From: Gillisia limnaea DSM 15749
GTDB lineage: Bacteria; Bacteroidota; Bacteroidia; Flavobacteriales; Flavobacteriaceae
Direction: 5' to 3'
Assembly (NCBI RefSeq): GCF_000243235.1
Contig: NZ_JH594606.1
Location: 2,856,255 to 2,920,254 of the forward strand
Length of the DNA: 64,000 bases
Shown: piece after piece, positions 24,254 to 32,241 of the stretch
How positions within the stretch are numbered: position 1 is the stretch's first letter
Layout: every line of letters starts with the position of its first letter
Made by a program: the position numbers and the translations under genes
The notes under the pieces: model-generated
The model's database searches: none
What the model saw: the letters and a program-made list of their open reading frames with translations, nothing else
What the model was told of the DNA's origin: nothing

Positions 24254-25270
24254 ATGAAAAAAGTAGTTTTAAGCGCAGCAGCGCTAATGTGTGGGGCAGT
24301 AGTTTTTGCCCAAAGTAGTGAAAGCTTTATTAATCAAGCCAACACGAATCATTCTGCAACGGTTATCCAGGCTGGTGATGATCATCTTTCCCTTGTTGAC
24401 CAAATTGGAGATAATTCAACGGCAGATGTGAATCAAAGTGGAGATGATCAAACTGCCTATACCAATCAGGGAGGGTCAGATCATTATTCCTATATCGAAC
24501 AATCCGGTTCCGGCTTTTTTATCTTCGCGGGTGGTGATAACCTTGCAAATGTATATCAGAGAGGAGATGAAAACGAATCTTACGTAGTACAGGATGGCTA
24601 TCAAAATGAGGCTTACGTAGTGCAAAGTGATCATGAGAATGATTCTGATGTTAACCAGGATGGTAGAAGAAACCAAGCGTGGGTAACTCAATCGGGAGGA
24701 CATAATGATTCCTATGTAGAACAAGATGGATCATATAATGATGCAGCTGTAGATCAAAGTGGTGACTATAATGATTCAGATGTTGTTCAAGATGGAGGAT
24801 CAGTTTTATTTGGTAGAGGTAATGATGCCTGGGTTACTCAAAGTGGTGATTATAATACTTCTGCAGTAAATCAGGATGGTTTTGATAATGATGCTTCAGT
24901 AGTTCAAACTGGTCATGACAACAATTCTAGTGTTGTTCAAACTGGAGGAGGTTTGTTCCTTTCTGGAAATAATGCTTGGATAACTCAAAGCGGTGATGAT
25001 AATGATTCTTATGCAACTCAAACTGGTTTTGACAATGATGCTTCTGTAGTTCAGTCTGGAGATGACAACTATTCCAGTGTCGTCCAAAATGGAGGTTTAT
25101 TACAAGGGAATGCTGCCTGGGTTACTCAAAGTGGTAATGATAACAGATCTTTTGTAGATCAACTTGGTAATTCTCATGAGGCAGCCGTTATTCAATCAGG
25201 CGACTGGAACTTAAGTGTTGTGAACCAGGCTGGATTCAATCAAACAGCATTTGTTCAACAAAGCAACTAA
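24254..25270 (+). CDS. csgA: curlin-repeat amyloid subunit, CsgA-like major subunit
   Basis: A 338-aa secreted protein (signal 1-20, MKKVVLSAAALMCGAVVFAQ). It contains about 26 tandem 11-residue curlin strands of the form 'xDNxSxVxQxG', carrying the Gln/Asn ladder and Gly turns of functional amyloids. E. coli CsgA has ten such strands, so this fibre subunit is much longer. Four short Gly/hydrophobic bulges interrupt the array at residues 86-94, 182-189, 232-238 and 281-285. A 47-49-residue higher-order unit repeats at 190-238 and 239-285. It should be exported through CsgG and polymerise on the cell surface. A strong terminator follows. Confidence 0.93.
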   Translation: MKKVVLSAAALMCGAVVFAQSSESFINQANTNHSATVIQAGDDHLSLVDQIGDNSTADVNQSGDDQTAYTNQGGSDHYSYIEQSGSGFFIFAGGDNLANVYQRGDENESYVVQDGYQNEAYVVQSDHENDSDVNQDGRRNQAWVTQSGGHNDSYVEQDGSYNDAAVDQSGDYNDSDVVQDGGSVLFGRGNDAWVTQSGDYNTSAVNQDGFDNDASVVQTGHDNNSSVVQTGGGLFLSGNNAWITQSGDDNDSYATQTGFDNDASVVQSGDDNYSSVVQNGGLLQGNAAWVTQSGNDNRSFVDQLGNSHEAAVIQSGDWNLSVVNQAGFNQTAFVQQSN

Positions 25271-25285
25271 AATAAAAATTAATAT

Positions 25286-25317
25286 AAAAAGGGTAGTTTT
25301 CAAAAACTACCCTTTTT
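25286..25317 (+). terminator. attenuator between csgA and csgB
   Basis: AAAAAGGGTAGTTTT-C-AAAACTACCCTTTTT is a near-perfect hairpin with a T-run. It lies 16 bp after csgA and 14 bp before the csgB ATG. It should limit read-through so that the structural subunit is made in excess of the assembly proteins. Confidence 0.85.
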
Positions 25318-25330
25318 TTAAATTTAAATA

Positions 25331-25819
25331 ATGAAAGCATCAATAGTTTTAATTAGTTTACTATTCACAATCTTGCCAAATTTAAGCAGTGGACAGTCTA
25401 TACATACGCTAAATCCTGAGATGATCCCAATTCAAAATTTATTAAATGAAAATTTTGAAGCTAAACAGCAGGTGGGAAAGTCAAATGAAATTTTTATACA
25501 ACAAATTGGCGTTCAAAATACTATTGCCAGCAATATTACCTCAACGTCAGCAGCGGTGAATTTAAATCAAAATGGTAATCATAATATTATTGGTATCAAT
25601 ATTACATCAAAATCTTACCGGAGTAATATAGATCAAAAAGGAGATTACAATAATATTTTTGAAAATATATATGCTCCTTCATCAAATATTTCCTTAAATT
25701 TATCACAAAATGGGAGAAATAATCATTTTGAAAGATATGGTTCTAATTCCATTGGCGATAAGTTAGAATTTAATATGAATGGAAATGATAAGTCCATTAT
25801 AGTTAGAAATTTTAAATGA
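25331..25819 (+). CDS. csgB: minor curlin-like subunit (CsgB-like nucleator candidate)
   Basis: A 162-aa secreted protein (signal to SSGQ). Degenerate curlin strands follow: 'NEIFIQQIGVQNTIASNI', 'VNLNQNGNHNIIGINI', 'SNIDQKGDYNNIFENI', 'LNLSQNGRNNHFERYG' and 'LEFNMNGNDKSIIVRNF'. The spacing is about 22 residues and there are fewer Gln ladders than in CsgA. By position and composition it is the likely nucleator, CsgB-like. The assignment rests on context, and it could be another minor subunit. Its stop overlaps the next start by 4 nt. Confidence 0.75.
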   Translation: MKASIVLISLLFTILPNLSSGQSIHTLNPEMIPIQNLLNENFEAKQQVGKSNEIFIQQIGVQNTIASNITSTSAAVNLNQNGNHNIIGINITSKSYRSNIDQKGDYNNIFENIYAPSSNISLNLSQNGRNNHFERYGSNSIGDKLEFNMNGNDKSIIVRNFK

Positions 25820-26580
25820 GAATTCTTAAAAAAGAAAATGCTATTACTTTATTGCTAATAGTAGCTTTTTATTTATGTGCTACAATCTCCGCAAATTCTC
25901 AGAATTTTAATTCAGAGGTGGTCGCTGGTATTAAAACAAATGATTCCAAAAATGATATTCTTGATATCATTGGTACCGCAAAAAATATTACTGAGACAAG
26001 TTTTAGCCTTCGCTATGAACTTTCAGTCATCACAAATAATGGAGAGAATAATAATTCCTCTAAAAATTCACAATCGGGCAGGTTCACTCTTGAACCATTT
26101 GAGACAAAAAATCTTTCCCAGACTTCTGTTTTAATAGACCCGGATAACAGAACAGTTATTCTTTTGGTCATCTTTGATCTTGATGACCAGGTAATGGGAA
26201 CTGACAGGTTGGTGTACGATGGAAAACAGATGGAACAAGCTGAGGAAAACATTTCATATCAAAAGCCTAATGAAGGAATTGTGCTAACGGGTATGGTAAC
26301 CGACAGGTCCAAAACAAAACCGGGAAGGGATTTTTATGATTTCTTCTTCCAAAAGTATAGCTTAAGTCCTAATCAGGGCAATAAGATTATTGAAATTGAT
26401 GAAATGATAAGTTTTGGTAGAACAACGCGGGTCATGGTTAAAATAGATAACCAAATTATTTATCAGTTTTTTGCAAGACCAAAGCTGGATTTTCTCAAGG
26501 AGCAGGCAGATATAGCTTTAAAACAAGTTAATCGATATTTTGAATATTTGAAAAATCGAAATGAATTACCCAAGTATTAA
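25816..26580 (+). CDS. csgE: CsgH-CsgE fusion, curli secretion/chaperone protein
   Basis: A protein of 254 aa. After a signal anchor (about 1-28), residues about 30-135 form a beta-sandwich resembling CsgH, with 'SGRFTLEPFETKNLSQTSV' and 'VIFDLDDQVMGTDRLV'. Residues about 150-250 form a CsgE domain, with 'GMVTDRSKTKPGRDFYDFF', 'RTTRVMVKIDNQIIYQFF' and 'ALKQVNRYFEYLKN'. CsgE caps the periplasmic face of CsgG and gates subunit entry; CsgH is an amyloid inhibitor chaperone. Having both in one chain would tether chaperone to gate. The CsgE half is firm; the CsgH half is a structural guess supported by motif pattern. Confidence 0.82.
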   Translation: MRILKKENAITLLLIVAFYLCATISANSQNFNSEVVAGIKTNDSKNDILDIIGTAKNITETSFSLRYELSVITNNGENNNSSKNSQSGRFTLEPFETKNLSQTSVLIDPDNRTVILLVIFDLDDQVMGTDRLVYDGKQMEQAEENISYQKPNEGIVLTGMVTDRSKTKPGRDFYDFFFQKYSLSPNQGNKIIEIDEMISFGRTTRVMVKIDNQIIYQFFARPKLDFLKEQADIALKQVNRYFEYLKNRNELPKY

Positions 26581-26595
26581 CCCAAACTTTAACCT

Positions 26596-26997
26596 ATGAA
26601 ATTAAAATTATTACTTTTTTTTTTAATTGGAGGGTTTTCTATACAGGCTCAACAGTTAGTATACACTCCAAAAAATCCGGCTTTTGGCGGTGAGACCTTC
26701 AATTATCAATGGTTACAGAGTTCGGCTCAGGCCCAAAATAGTTTTAAAGCACCTGCAGAAGAAGGCAGGGAACAGTTAACCGAGTTGGAGCGCTTCACTC
26801 AAAGTTTAAATTCTCAACTTTTAGGTCAGGTAAGTCGAAGTCTTTTCACTCAACAATTTGGGGAAGGCGACTTACAGCCTGGAAAATATACATTCGGAAG
26901 TTTAGCCATAGACATCTACCCTTCTAATGAAGGACTGGTAATAAATATTCTGGATACAAATACAGGAGAACAAACCCAAATTATAATACCTAATTAA
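26596..26997 (+). CDS. csgF: curli assembly protein CsgF
   Basis: A 133-aa secreted protein (signal to SIQAQ). It has the CsgF opening 'QLVYTPKNPAFGGETFNYQWLQSSAQAQN', which in E. coli CsgF inserts into the CsgG pore, and a C-terminal beta-rich 'TFGSLAIDIYPSNEGLVINI'. It couples secretion to nucleation at the cell surface. It lies 15 bp after csgE and 10 bp before csgG. Confidence 0.93.
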   Translation: MKLKLLLFFLIGGFSIQAQQLVYTPKNPAFGGETFNYQWLQSSAQAQNSFKAPAEEGREQLTELERFTQSLNSQLLGQVSRSLFTQQFGEGDLQPGKYTFGSLAIDIYPSNEGLVINILDTNTGEQTQIIIPN

Positions 26998-27007
26998 CCT
27001 ACAAAAT

Positions 27008-28402
27008 ATGAAATTATACCTACGCCTAATTCTATTGGCCCAGGCATTTTTTGTCATTTCGTGTGGTACTTATTTTAACCAGCCAGTGGATTTTCAGGAA
27101 GCAAGGTTAGGGGAGAGTACCATTTCTACAAAAGCCTTAAAAAATTTACCATTGCCCCAGGAACCTGTGGTAGTTGGAGTTTATAACTTTCGGGATCTTA
27201 CAGGGCAATATAAGGCCAGTGATGTAGGAAGTACTTTTAGTACAGCTGTTACTCAGGGAGCAACTTCTATACTACTTAAGGCGCTTGAAGATTCCAGGTG
27301 GTTTACCCCCATAGAAAGGGAGAATATTGGAAACCTTTTAAATGAACGCAATATCATACGGTCTACACGACAGGAATACCAGGGTTCAGAAGATAAAAAT
27401 CAACCTCAGGTACCACCGCTCCTTTATGCCGGGGTAATACTTGAAGGGGGAATCGTATCCTATGACACCAATATTATTACCGGTGGTTTGGGTGCGCGAT
27501 ATTTTGGAGTTGGCGGATCCACACAATACAGGCAAGATCGGGTCACTATTTATTTAAGAGCAATTTCTACCTCCAGTGGAAAAATCCTTAAAAATATCTA
27601 TACTTCTAAGACTGTTTTATCACAGTCGCTGGATGCAAGCTTGTTCAAGTATGTGAGTTTCCAGCGTCTTATGGAAGCAGAAACTGGTTTCACAAGGAAT
27701 GAACCGGTACAACTTGCTATTACGGAGGCCATCGAAAAAGCAGTGGAAGGTCTTATTATAGAAGGAATAAAAGATAATTTATGGCAAGCTCAGGATTCTG
27801 TTGCGGCTGAAACTCTTGTTACTGGTTATGATACCGAAAAAGATGAAGCGGCCTTATCTAAACTATACGGACGTAAATACATCAACAAAGAAAATTCCAG
27901 CTCCCTGGGTGTCTCATTGGGAACTTCATTATTAAGTGGCGATTACGGGGGACAGGATCTGGGCGGATTAATCAAACTGGATTTCACAAAAAATATCTTT
28001 CCTTCACTTTCTGTGAATATTGCTGCGAGTGCATTTGAATTAAGCAGCGGAAGATCCTTTAGAGAGAAATTTCTAAGCCTGGATGTAAATGGACAGTACA
28101 TCATACTCCCCAATGATGTTTTTGGTCCCTATCTGTATGGAGGTCCCGGAATAGTGCAGGGGCTGGACAGTGACGATTTACCGGAGGGGATGTCCTCTAC
28201 CCATTTTAAACTGCAATATGGAATTGGGGCAGAGTATCAACTCACCAACAAAATAGGTATTAAGGCATTTGCAGAACACAATATAGCGCTCGATGACGAG
28301 CTCGATCGTATGATAAATGGTAAACGAGATGATCATTATTTCAATTTTGGAGTCGGTATCAATTTTTATTTAGGAAACTCAAATCAGCCACAAAGCAATT
28401 AA
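27008..28402 (+). CDS. csgG: CsgG-family curli secretion channel with C-terminal beta-barrel extension
   Basis: A lipoprotein (VISCGTY, Cys about 20). Residues 35-265 match CsgG: 'VVVGVYNFRDLTGQYKASD', 'GATSILLKALEDSRWFTPIERENIGNLLNERNIIR', 'LLYAGVILEGGIVSYDTN' and 'YRQDRVTIYLRAIS'. These form the nonameric outer-membrane pore. Residues about 295-460 are additional, absent from the 277-aa E. coli protein. They look like an eight-stranded OmpA/OmpX-like barrel ('LGVSLGTSLLSG', 'YLYGGPGIVQG', 'YGIGAEYQLTNKIGIKAFAEH', 'FNFGVGINFYLG'). This is followed by a Gln/Asn tail. Confidence 0.92.
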   Translation: MKLYLRLILLAQAFFVISCGTYFNQPVDFQEARLGESTISTKALKNLPLPQEPVVVGVYNFRDLTGQYKASDVGSTFSTAVTQGATSILLKALEDSRWFTPIERENIGNLLNERNIIRSTRQEYQGSEDKNQPQVPPLLYAGVILEGGIVSYDTNIITGGLGARYFGVGGSTQYRQDRVTIYLRAISTSSGKILKNIYTSKTVLSQSLDASLFKYVSFQRLMEAETGFTRNEPVQLAITEAIEKAVEGLIIEGIKDNLWQAQDSVAAETLVTGYDTEKDEAALSKLYGRKYINKENSSSLGVSLGTSLLSGDYGGQDLGGLIKLDFTKNIFPSLSVNIAASAFELSSGRSFREKFLSLDVNGQYIILPNDVFGPYLYGGPGIVQGLDSDDLPEGMSSTHFKLQYGIGAEYQLTNKIGIKAFAEHNIALDDELDRMINGKRDDHYFNFGVGINFYLGNSNQPQSN

Positions 28403-28413
28403 AATTCTTAACC

Positions 28414-29913
28414 ATGAAGACAATAAAGTATTTTTCAATTCTCCTTTGCGTACTTTTTATAGGTTGTAGTGAAGATACCCTGGACGAAGATACAGGCAGG
28501 GGTGTTGTAACCGGAACCGTTGTAATGGACGGAAGTAATGAGCCTGTAGATAACGTAAGAATATCAACCAATCCTACTACTTCAACAGTATTTACCGATG
28601 AATCCGGTAATTTTACAATAAACAATGTGCCGGAAGGAGATTATTCTATACAGGCCAGAAAAGAAGGTTTGGTCACGTCATTTGAAGGCGCAACCGTACT
28701 TTCCAATGCGGAAGTAAATGTGATACTTGAATTAAAAACAGAAGATCAAAATAACCGTCAGCCATCCACCCCACAGCTTATTACTCCTGCAGATAATTCT
28801 GAAGGGCAAAATCTTTCGGTTGAATTCGCCTGGTCTGCAAGTGACCCTGAAGAAGATGAACTTAGCTTTGAGCTCGAGTTAAGGAACGACAGAAATAACG
28901 ATATTTTGACTTTTAATAATATTGCTGATACCACATACACTGTTGAAAATTTGAATTATGGCTATAAATATTTCTGGCAGGTTCGTGTTTCCGATAGCGT
29001 TAATAATCCGGTACAAAGTGCTGTTTATTCTTTCAAAACTCTGGAAATCCCGAAAAGTCGCATAGTGTATGTTAGGGAAATTAATGGCAACAATGTGATT
29101 TTTACCCGGGATGAAAACAACACCGAATATCAAATCACTTCTTCCAATACCAATAGTTTCCGTCCAAGGAAAAACAATTCAACAGATAAAATCGCTTTCC
29201 TAAGAACCGTTGGGGGTCAAACCCAATTGTTCACAATGAATCTGGATGGCTCGCAACAATTCCAGGTTACTTCAAATATCCCTGTGAATGGTTTTAATAT
29301 GGATAAAGTAGATTTTTCATGGGCTAATGATGGTGCTAGTCTTGTGTATCCAAATTTTGAAAAACTCTATAGTATTCAGGCAACCGGTGGAGGAAACACT
29401 CTCATTTATCAGGCTCCTTCCGGAAGATTTATTACAGAAGTCGACGTTAGCGAGGATAATACGCTGCTAGCACTCCTTACAAACAATGCCCAGGGATACA
29501 ACGCTTCTATTTATACAATTGATGCATCTGGGAATGTAATGGATTCGGTAATTGCTGGTTTACCTGGTGCCCTTGGCGGAATTGATATTTCGGTAGACAA
29601 GAAAAGGCTTCTGTTTACACGGGATGTTTCAGGATTTGAAAATTCTGGATACAGACAATTAGATTCAAGGTTGTTCTTGTATGATTTTAGGTCAAATATG
29701 AGCATAGAAATAAGTTATAATAAGGAGGAGGGAACCAATGATCTGGATCCTAGATTTTCTCCGGATGAAGCTGAAGTCATTTTTGTAAATGCTTCCAATG
29801 ATGGGCTGTCAGAATCCAATATCTATAAATCGCAAATTGAGGATAACCAAACCCAGAATGTAAATAACAGGCAGGAACTTTACCAAAACGCTATGATGCC
29901 AGATTGGGAGTAA
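28414..29913 (+). CDS. lipoprotein with carboxypeptidase-regulatory-like, Fn3-like and TolB-like propeller domains
   Basis: A 499-aa lipoprotein (LFIGCSED). Residues about 30-110 form a CarboxypepD_reg/CNA-B-like beta-sandwich ('VTGTVVMDGSNEPVDNVRI'). Residues 115-212 form an Fn3-like module ('TPQLITPADNSEGQNLSVEFAWSASDPE', 'YGYKYFWQVRVSD'). From 213 to the end is a six-blade-like propeller ('RIVYVREINGNNVIFTRDE', 'LFTMNLDGSQQFQVTS', 'DLDPRFSPDEAEVIFVNAS'). It lies 11 bp after csgG and before the operon terminator, so it is probably a curli accessory factor on the outer membrane. No named function is known to me. Confidence 0.8.
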   Translation: MKTIKYFSILLCVLFIGCSEDTLDEDTGRGVVTGTVVMDGSNEPVDNVRISTNPTTSTVFTDESGNFTINNVPEGDYSIQARKEGLVTSFEGATVLSNAEVNVILELKTEDQNNRQPSTPQLITPADNSEGQNLSVEFAWSASDPEEDELSFELELRNDRNNDILTFNNIADTTYTVENLNYGYKYFWQVRVSDSVNNPVQSAVYSFKTLEIPKSRIVYVREINGNNVIFTRDENNTEYQITSSNTNSFRPRKNNSTDKIAFLRTVGGQTQLFTMNLDGSQQFQVTSNIPVNGFNMDKVDFSWANDGASLVYPNFEKLYSIQATGGGNTLIYQAPSGRFITEVDVSEDNTLLALLTNNAQGYNASIYTIDASGNVMDSVIAGLPGALGGIDISVDKKRLLFTRDVSGFENSGYRQLDSRLFLYDFRSNMSIEISYNKEEGTNDLDPRFSPDEAEVIFVNASNDGLSESNIYKSQIEDNQTQNVNNRQELYQNAMMPDWE

Positions 29914-29934
29914 AATTATAGATTATAGTACAAC

Positions 29935-29964
29935 AAAAGCGACACTCCAAAGTGTCGCTTTTTT
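29935..29964 (+). terminator. terminator of the curli operon
   Basis: AAAAGCGACACT-CCAA-AGTGTCGCTTTT is a perfect 12-bp stem ending in T-residues, 21 bp after the last gene. Confidence 0.92.
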
Positions 29965-29989
29965 GGTTTTATTAGCAACGCATTATATG

Positions 29990-29997
29990 TATCTTTG
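29990..29997 (+). promoter_or_regulatory. -7 element (TATCTTTG) of purM
   Basis: An exact TAnnTTTG match 24 bp before the ATG at 30022, just downstream of the curli terminator. A -33 TTTG at 29962-29965 is slightly too far (24-bp spacer). Confidence 0.5.
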
Positions 29998-30021
29998 AGA
30001 TCTCATTAAAGAAAGCATTCC

Positions 30022-31200
30022 ATGAGTCAGGAAATAAGTAAACGATATGCCGGAAGAGGGGTATCGGCAGGAAAAGAAGATGTACACAACGCGATAAAAA
30101 ATGTGGATAAAGGGCTTTTTCCGAAGGCTTTTTGCAAAATTGTCCCCGATTATCTCACCGGAGATGAGGATTATTGCCTGATCATGCACGCCGATGGGGC
30201 AGGAACAAAATCTTCACTGGCCTATATGTACTGGAAGGAAACCGGGGATGTTTCGGTTTGGAAAGGCATCGCTCAGGATGCGCTTATTATGAATATCGAC
30301 GACCTGCTTTGTGTAGGAGCTACAGATAATATCCTTCTTTCTTCTACCATAGGCCGCAATAAGAACCTTATCACCGGAGAAGTGATCTCCGAGATCATCA
30401 ACGGTACAGAGGAACTTTTGGCCGATCTTAAGCAACATGGGGTAGAGATTCATTCCACCGGAGGAGAAACGGCAGATGTTGGTGATCTTGTGCGAACCAT
30501 TATTGTAGATTCTACAGTTACCGCCAGGATGAAAAAAAGTGAAGTAATCGATAATGCCAATATAAAACCCGGAAATGTAATTGTTGGCCTGGCTTCTTTT
30601 GGGCAGGCTACTTATGAGAAGGAATACAACGGTGGAATGGGGAGCAATGGCTTGACTTCAGCCCGGCACGATGTATTTTCTAAGGTTTTAGCCGAAAAAT
30701 ATCCAGAAAGTTTTGACAATAGCATCCCTGAAGATTTGATTTATTCCGGAAGTAAGAAACTCACCGATAAAGTTGAGAATTCACCGCTGGATGCCGGTAA
30801 ACTTGTGCTTTCTCCAACCAGAACCTATGCTCCAATCATCAAAAAAATCCTGAAGAGATTTAGCAATAAAGAGATTAACGGAATGGTGCATTGCAGTGGG
30901 GGAGCGCAAACAAAGATCCTTCATTTTATAGATGATCTCCACATTATTAAAGATGATCTTTTTGAAGTGCCACCGCTCTTTAAATTAATTCAGGAAGAAA
31001 GTAAAACCGACTGGAAAGAAATGTACCAGGTATTCAATATGGGACACCGCATGGAACTTTATGTGGATGAAAATATCGCCGATGAAATTATAAATATTTC
31101 CAGGTCTTTCAATGTAGATGCAAAGATCATTGGTAGAGTGGAAGCTTCAGAAAGTAAGAAGTTGACTATCAGAAGTGAATTTGGTGAGTTTACGTATTAA
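30022..31200 (+). CDS. purM: AIR synthase, phosphoribosylformylglycinamidine cyclo-ligase
   Basis: A 392-aa purine-biosynthesis enzyme that closes the imidazole ring of FGAM to AIR with ATP. 'RYAGRGVSAGKEDVHNAIK' at the N-terminus, 'DGAGTKSSLAYMYWKETGD', 'DALIMNIDDLLCVGATDN' and 'STGGETADVGDLVRTIIVDSTV' are PurM motifs. The closing 'NMGHRMELYVDE' is also typical. This is the longer Bacteroidota form (E. coli PurM is about 345 aa). Monocistronic. Confidence 0.94.
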   Translation: MSQEISKRYAGRGVSAGKEDVHNAIKNVDKGLFPKAFCKIVPDYLTGDEDYCLIMHADGAGTKSSLAYMYWKETGDVSVWKGIAQDALIMNIDDLLCVGATDNILLSSTIGRNKNLITGEVISEIINGTEELLADLKQHGVEIHSTGGETADVGDLVRTIIVDSTVTARMKKSEVIDNANIKPGNVIVGLASFGQATYEKEYNGGMGSNGLTSARHDVFSKVLAEKYPESFDNSIPEDLIYSGSKKLTDKVENSPLDAGKLVLSPTRTYAPIIKKILKRFSNKEINGMVHCSGGAQTKILHFIDDLHIIKDDLFEVPPLFKLIQEESKTDWKEMYQVFNMGHRMELYVDENIADEIINISRSFNVDAKIIGRVEASESKKLTIRSEFGEFTY

Positions 31201-31258
31201 ATTTCAGAATTTTATTTCCTCCTATACCCGGCTTTAAATAAAATTTTTCAGGCATTTG

Positions 31259-31282
31259 AGAAACTCTAAAGTTTCTTTTTTT
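31259..31282 (+). terminator. likely terminator of purM
   Basis: AGAAACT-CTAA-AGTTTCT followed by six Ts, 59 bp after purM. Confidence 0.65.
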
Positions 31283-31429
31283 CAATTGTACGCTTTGTGA
31301 GAAAGAATGGAAGCATCAGGAAGAAATCAGAAGTAGTTCCTAATATTTCACACAAAGCAGTGAAGGTTAGAAGAAGAGCACGAAGACTTTGTGCATCAAA
31401 GAAAACTTTTATTTTAATTCATAAGTGAA

Positions 31430-31486
31430 TTAATGAAGCTCCGTGGCTACCTCTATAATTTTATTAGAAAGCTCGTTTTTGGTCAC
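31430..31486 (-). pseudogene. N-terminal remnant of a GxxExxY gene
   Basis: From GTG at 31486 the frame reads VTKNELSNKIIEVATELH and then stops at TAA 31430-31432. It matches the start of the intact neighbour (MTENELSYKIIGVAMELH) at 14 of 18 positions. The nucleotide similarity extends upstream into CTCTGTGAT. The rest of the gene is missing. Confidence 0.7.
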
Positions 31487-31579
31487 AGTTAAAATTCTCT
31501 GTGATCTTATGCTTCAAAGAAAACTTTTATTATAATTTTCAATTATTACAAAAAAGATAAAACAGCCAGCCGAAACAGT

Positions 31580-31951
31580 TTAGTTAACTATTCTATGAAG
31601 ACCGTCTTTTAAAAGTTTTGTGTTAAAATTTATTAATAAGCCAAGTTTCAGGTTTGATAGCTTTAGATACGTGAGTAGCTGAGAGTAATGAACGGGAGCC
31701 AAATTCTCAAGAGATTTTACTTCAATAATGATTTTATTATCTACCAGCAGGTCTATTCTATAGCCAACATCCATTTTTATTTCTTTATAGAAAAATGGCA
31801 TTGGATGTTGCTGTTTTACCTCCAGACCCGCAGCTCGAAGGTCAAAGGCGAGGACACTTTCATAAGAGGATTCCAGAAGACCCGGCCCGAGCGTCTTATG
31901 AAGCTCCATGGCAACCCCAATAATTTTATATGAAAGCTCGTTTTCGGTCAT
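31580..31951 (-). CDS. GxxExxY protein (PD-(D/E)XK nuclease-like)
   Basis: A protein of 123 aa with the name motif 'GPGLLESSYE'. The PD-(D/E)XK-like core is 'YRIDLLVDNKIIIEVKSLENL', followed by 'HYSQLLTYLKLSNLKLGLLINF'. The fold suggests a nuclease-related activity, but no biochemical role is established to my knowledge. Such genes are often multi-copy in Bacteroidota; here an adjacent truncated copy supports local duplication. Confidence 0.92.
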   Translation of the reverse strand: MTENELSYKIIGVAMELHKTLGPGLLESSYESVLAFDLRAAGLEVKQQHPMPFFYKEIKMDVGYRIDLLVDNKIIIEVKSLENLAPVHYSQLLTYLKLSNLKLGLLINFNTKLLKDGLHRIVN

Positions 31952-32209
31952 ATTTGGAATCTCTGTGATCTCCTTTTTTTCTTTGTGCTCTTTGTGTGAA
32001 ATTAGATAAAATCCTTCTGAAAATTCAATGAGATCTAGTTATTTTTATCAGCTTTGGTTCAATATATCGCTACAAAAAAATTTTGGAGGTTTTTTCATTT
32101 CTATCAAGTTAATTCTTTTCCACTTAGAAAGCAATTTCAAAAGCCGGTGAGTTGGCCGGAATATTTTTTTCAAAGAAAAGATCTATTCTCTAAATCCATC
32201 TAATTATTG

Positions 32210-32217
32210 TAAATTTG
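32210..32217 (+). promoter_or_regulatory. -7 element (TAAATTTG) of prfA
   Basis: An exact TAnnTTTG match 24 bp before the prfA ATG; no clear -33 box. Confidence 0.45.
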
Positions 32218-32241
32218 TTCCGAAAAATTTTCTGAAAATTT

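Larger units (their letters stand above)
31345..32002. repeat. 13-bp perfect inverted repeats bounding the GxxExxY region
   Basis: ATTTCACACAAAG at 31345-31357 and its exact complement CTTTGTGTGAAAT at 31990-32002 enclose 658 bp. The enclosed DNA holds one intact GxxExxY gene and the N-terminal remnant of another. Short internal repeats (CAAAGAAAACTTTTATT near 31398 and 31516) flank the remnant. The arrangement resembles a small mobile or duplicating unit, but no transposase is present. Confidence 0.45.

Noticed and set aside
24476-24724. minus-strand frame inside csgA
   Set aside because: It arises from the repetitive curlin codons read on the opposite strand and has no domain features.
24254-25270. 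initial suspicion of a CRISPR-like or minisatellite array from the tandem repeats
   Set aside because: The 33-bp periodicity keeps frame, encodes curlin strands after a signal peptide, and is degenerate at the DNA level.
31688-31933. 81-codon + strand frame opposite the GxxExxY gene
   Set aside because: Complement of a gene with clear family motifs; no supporting features.
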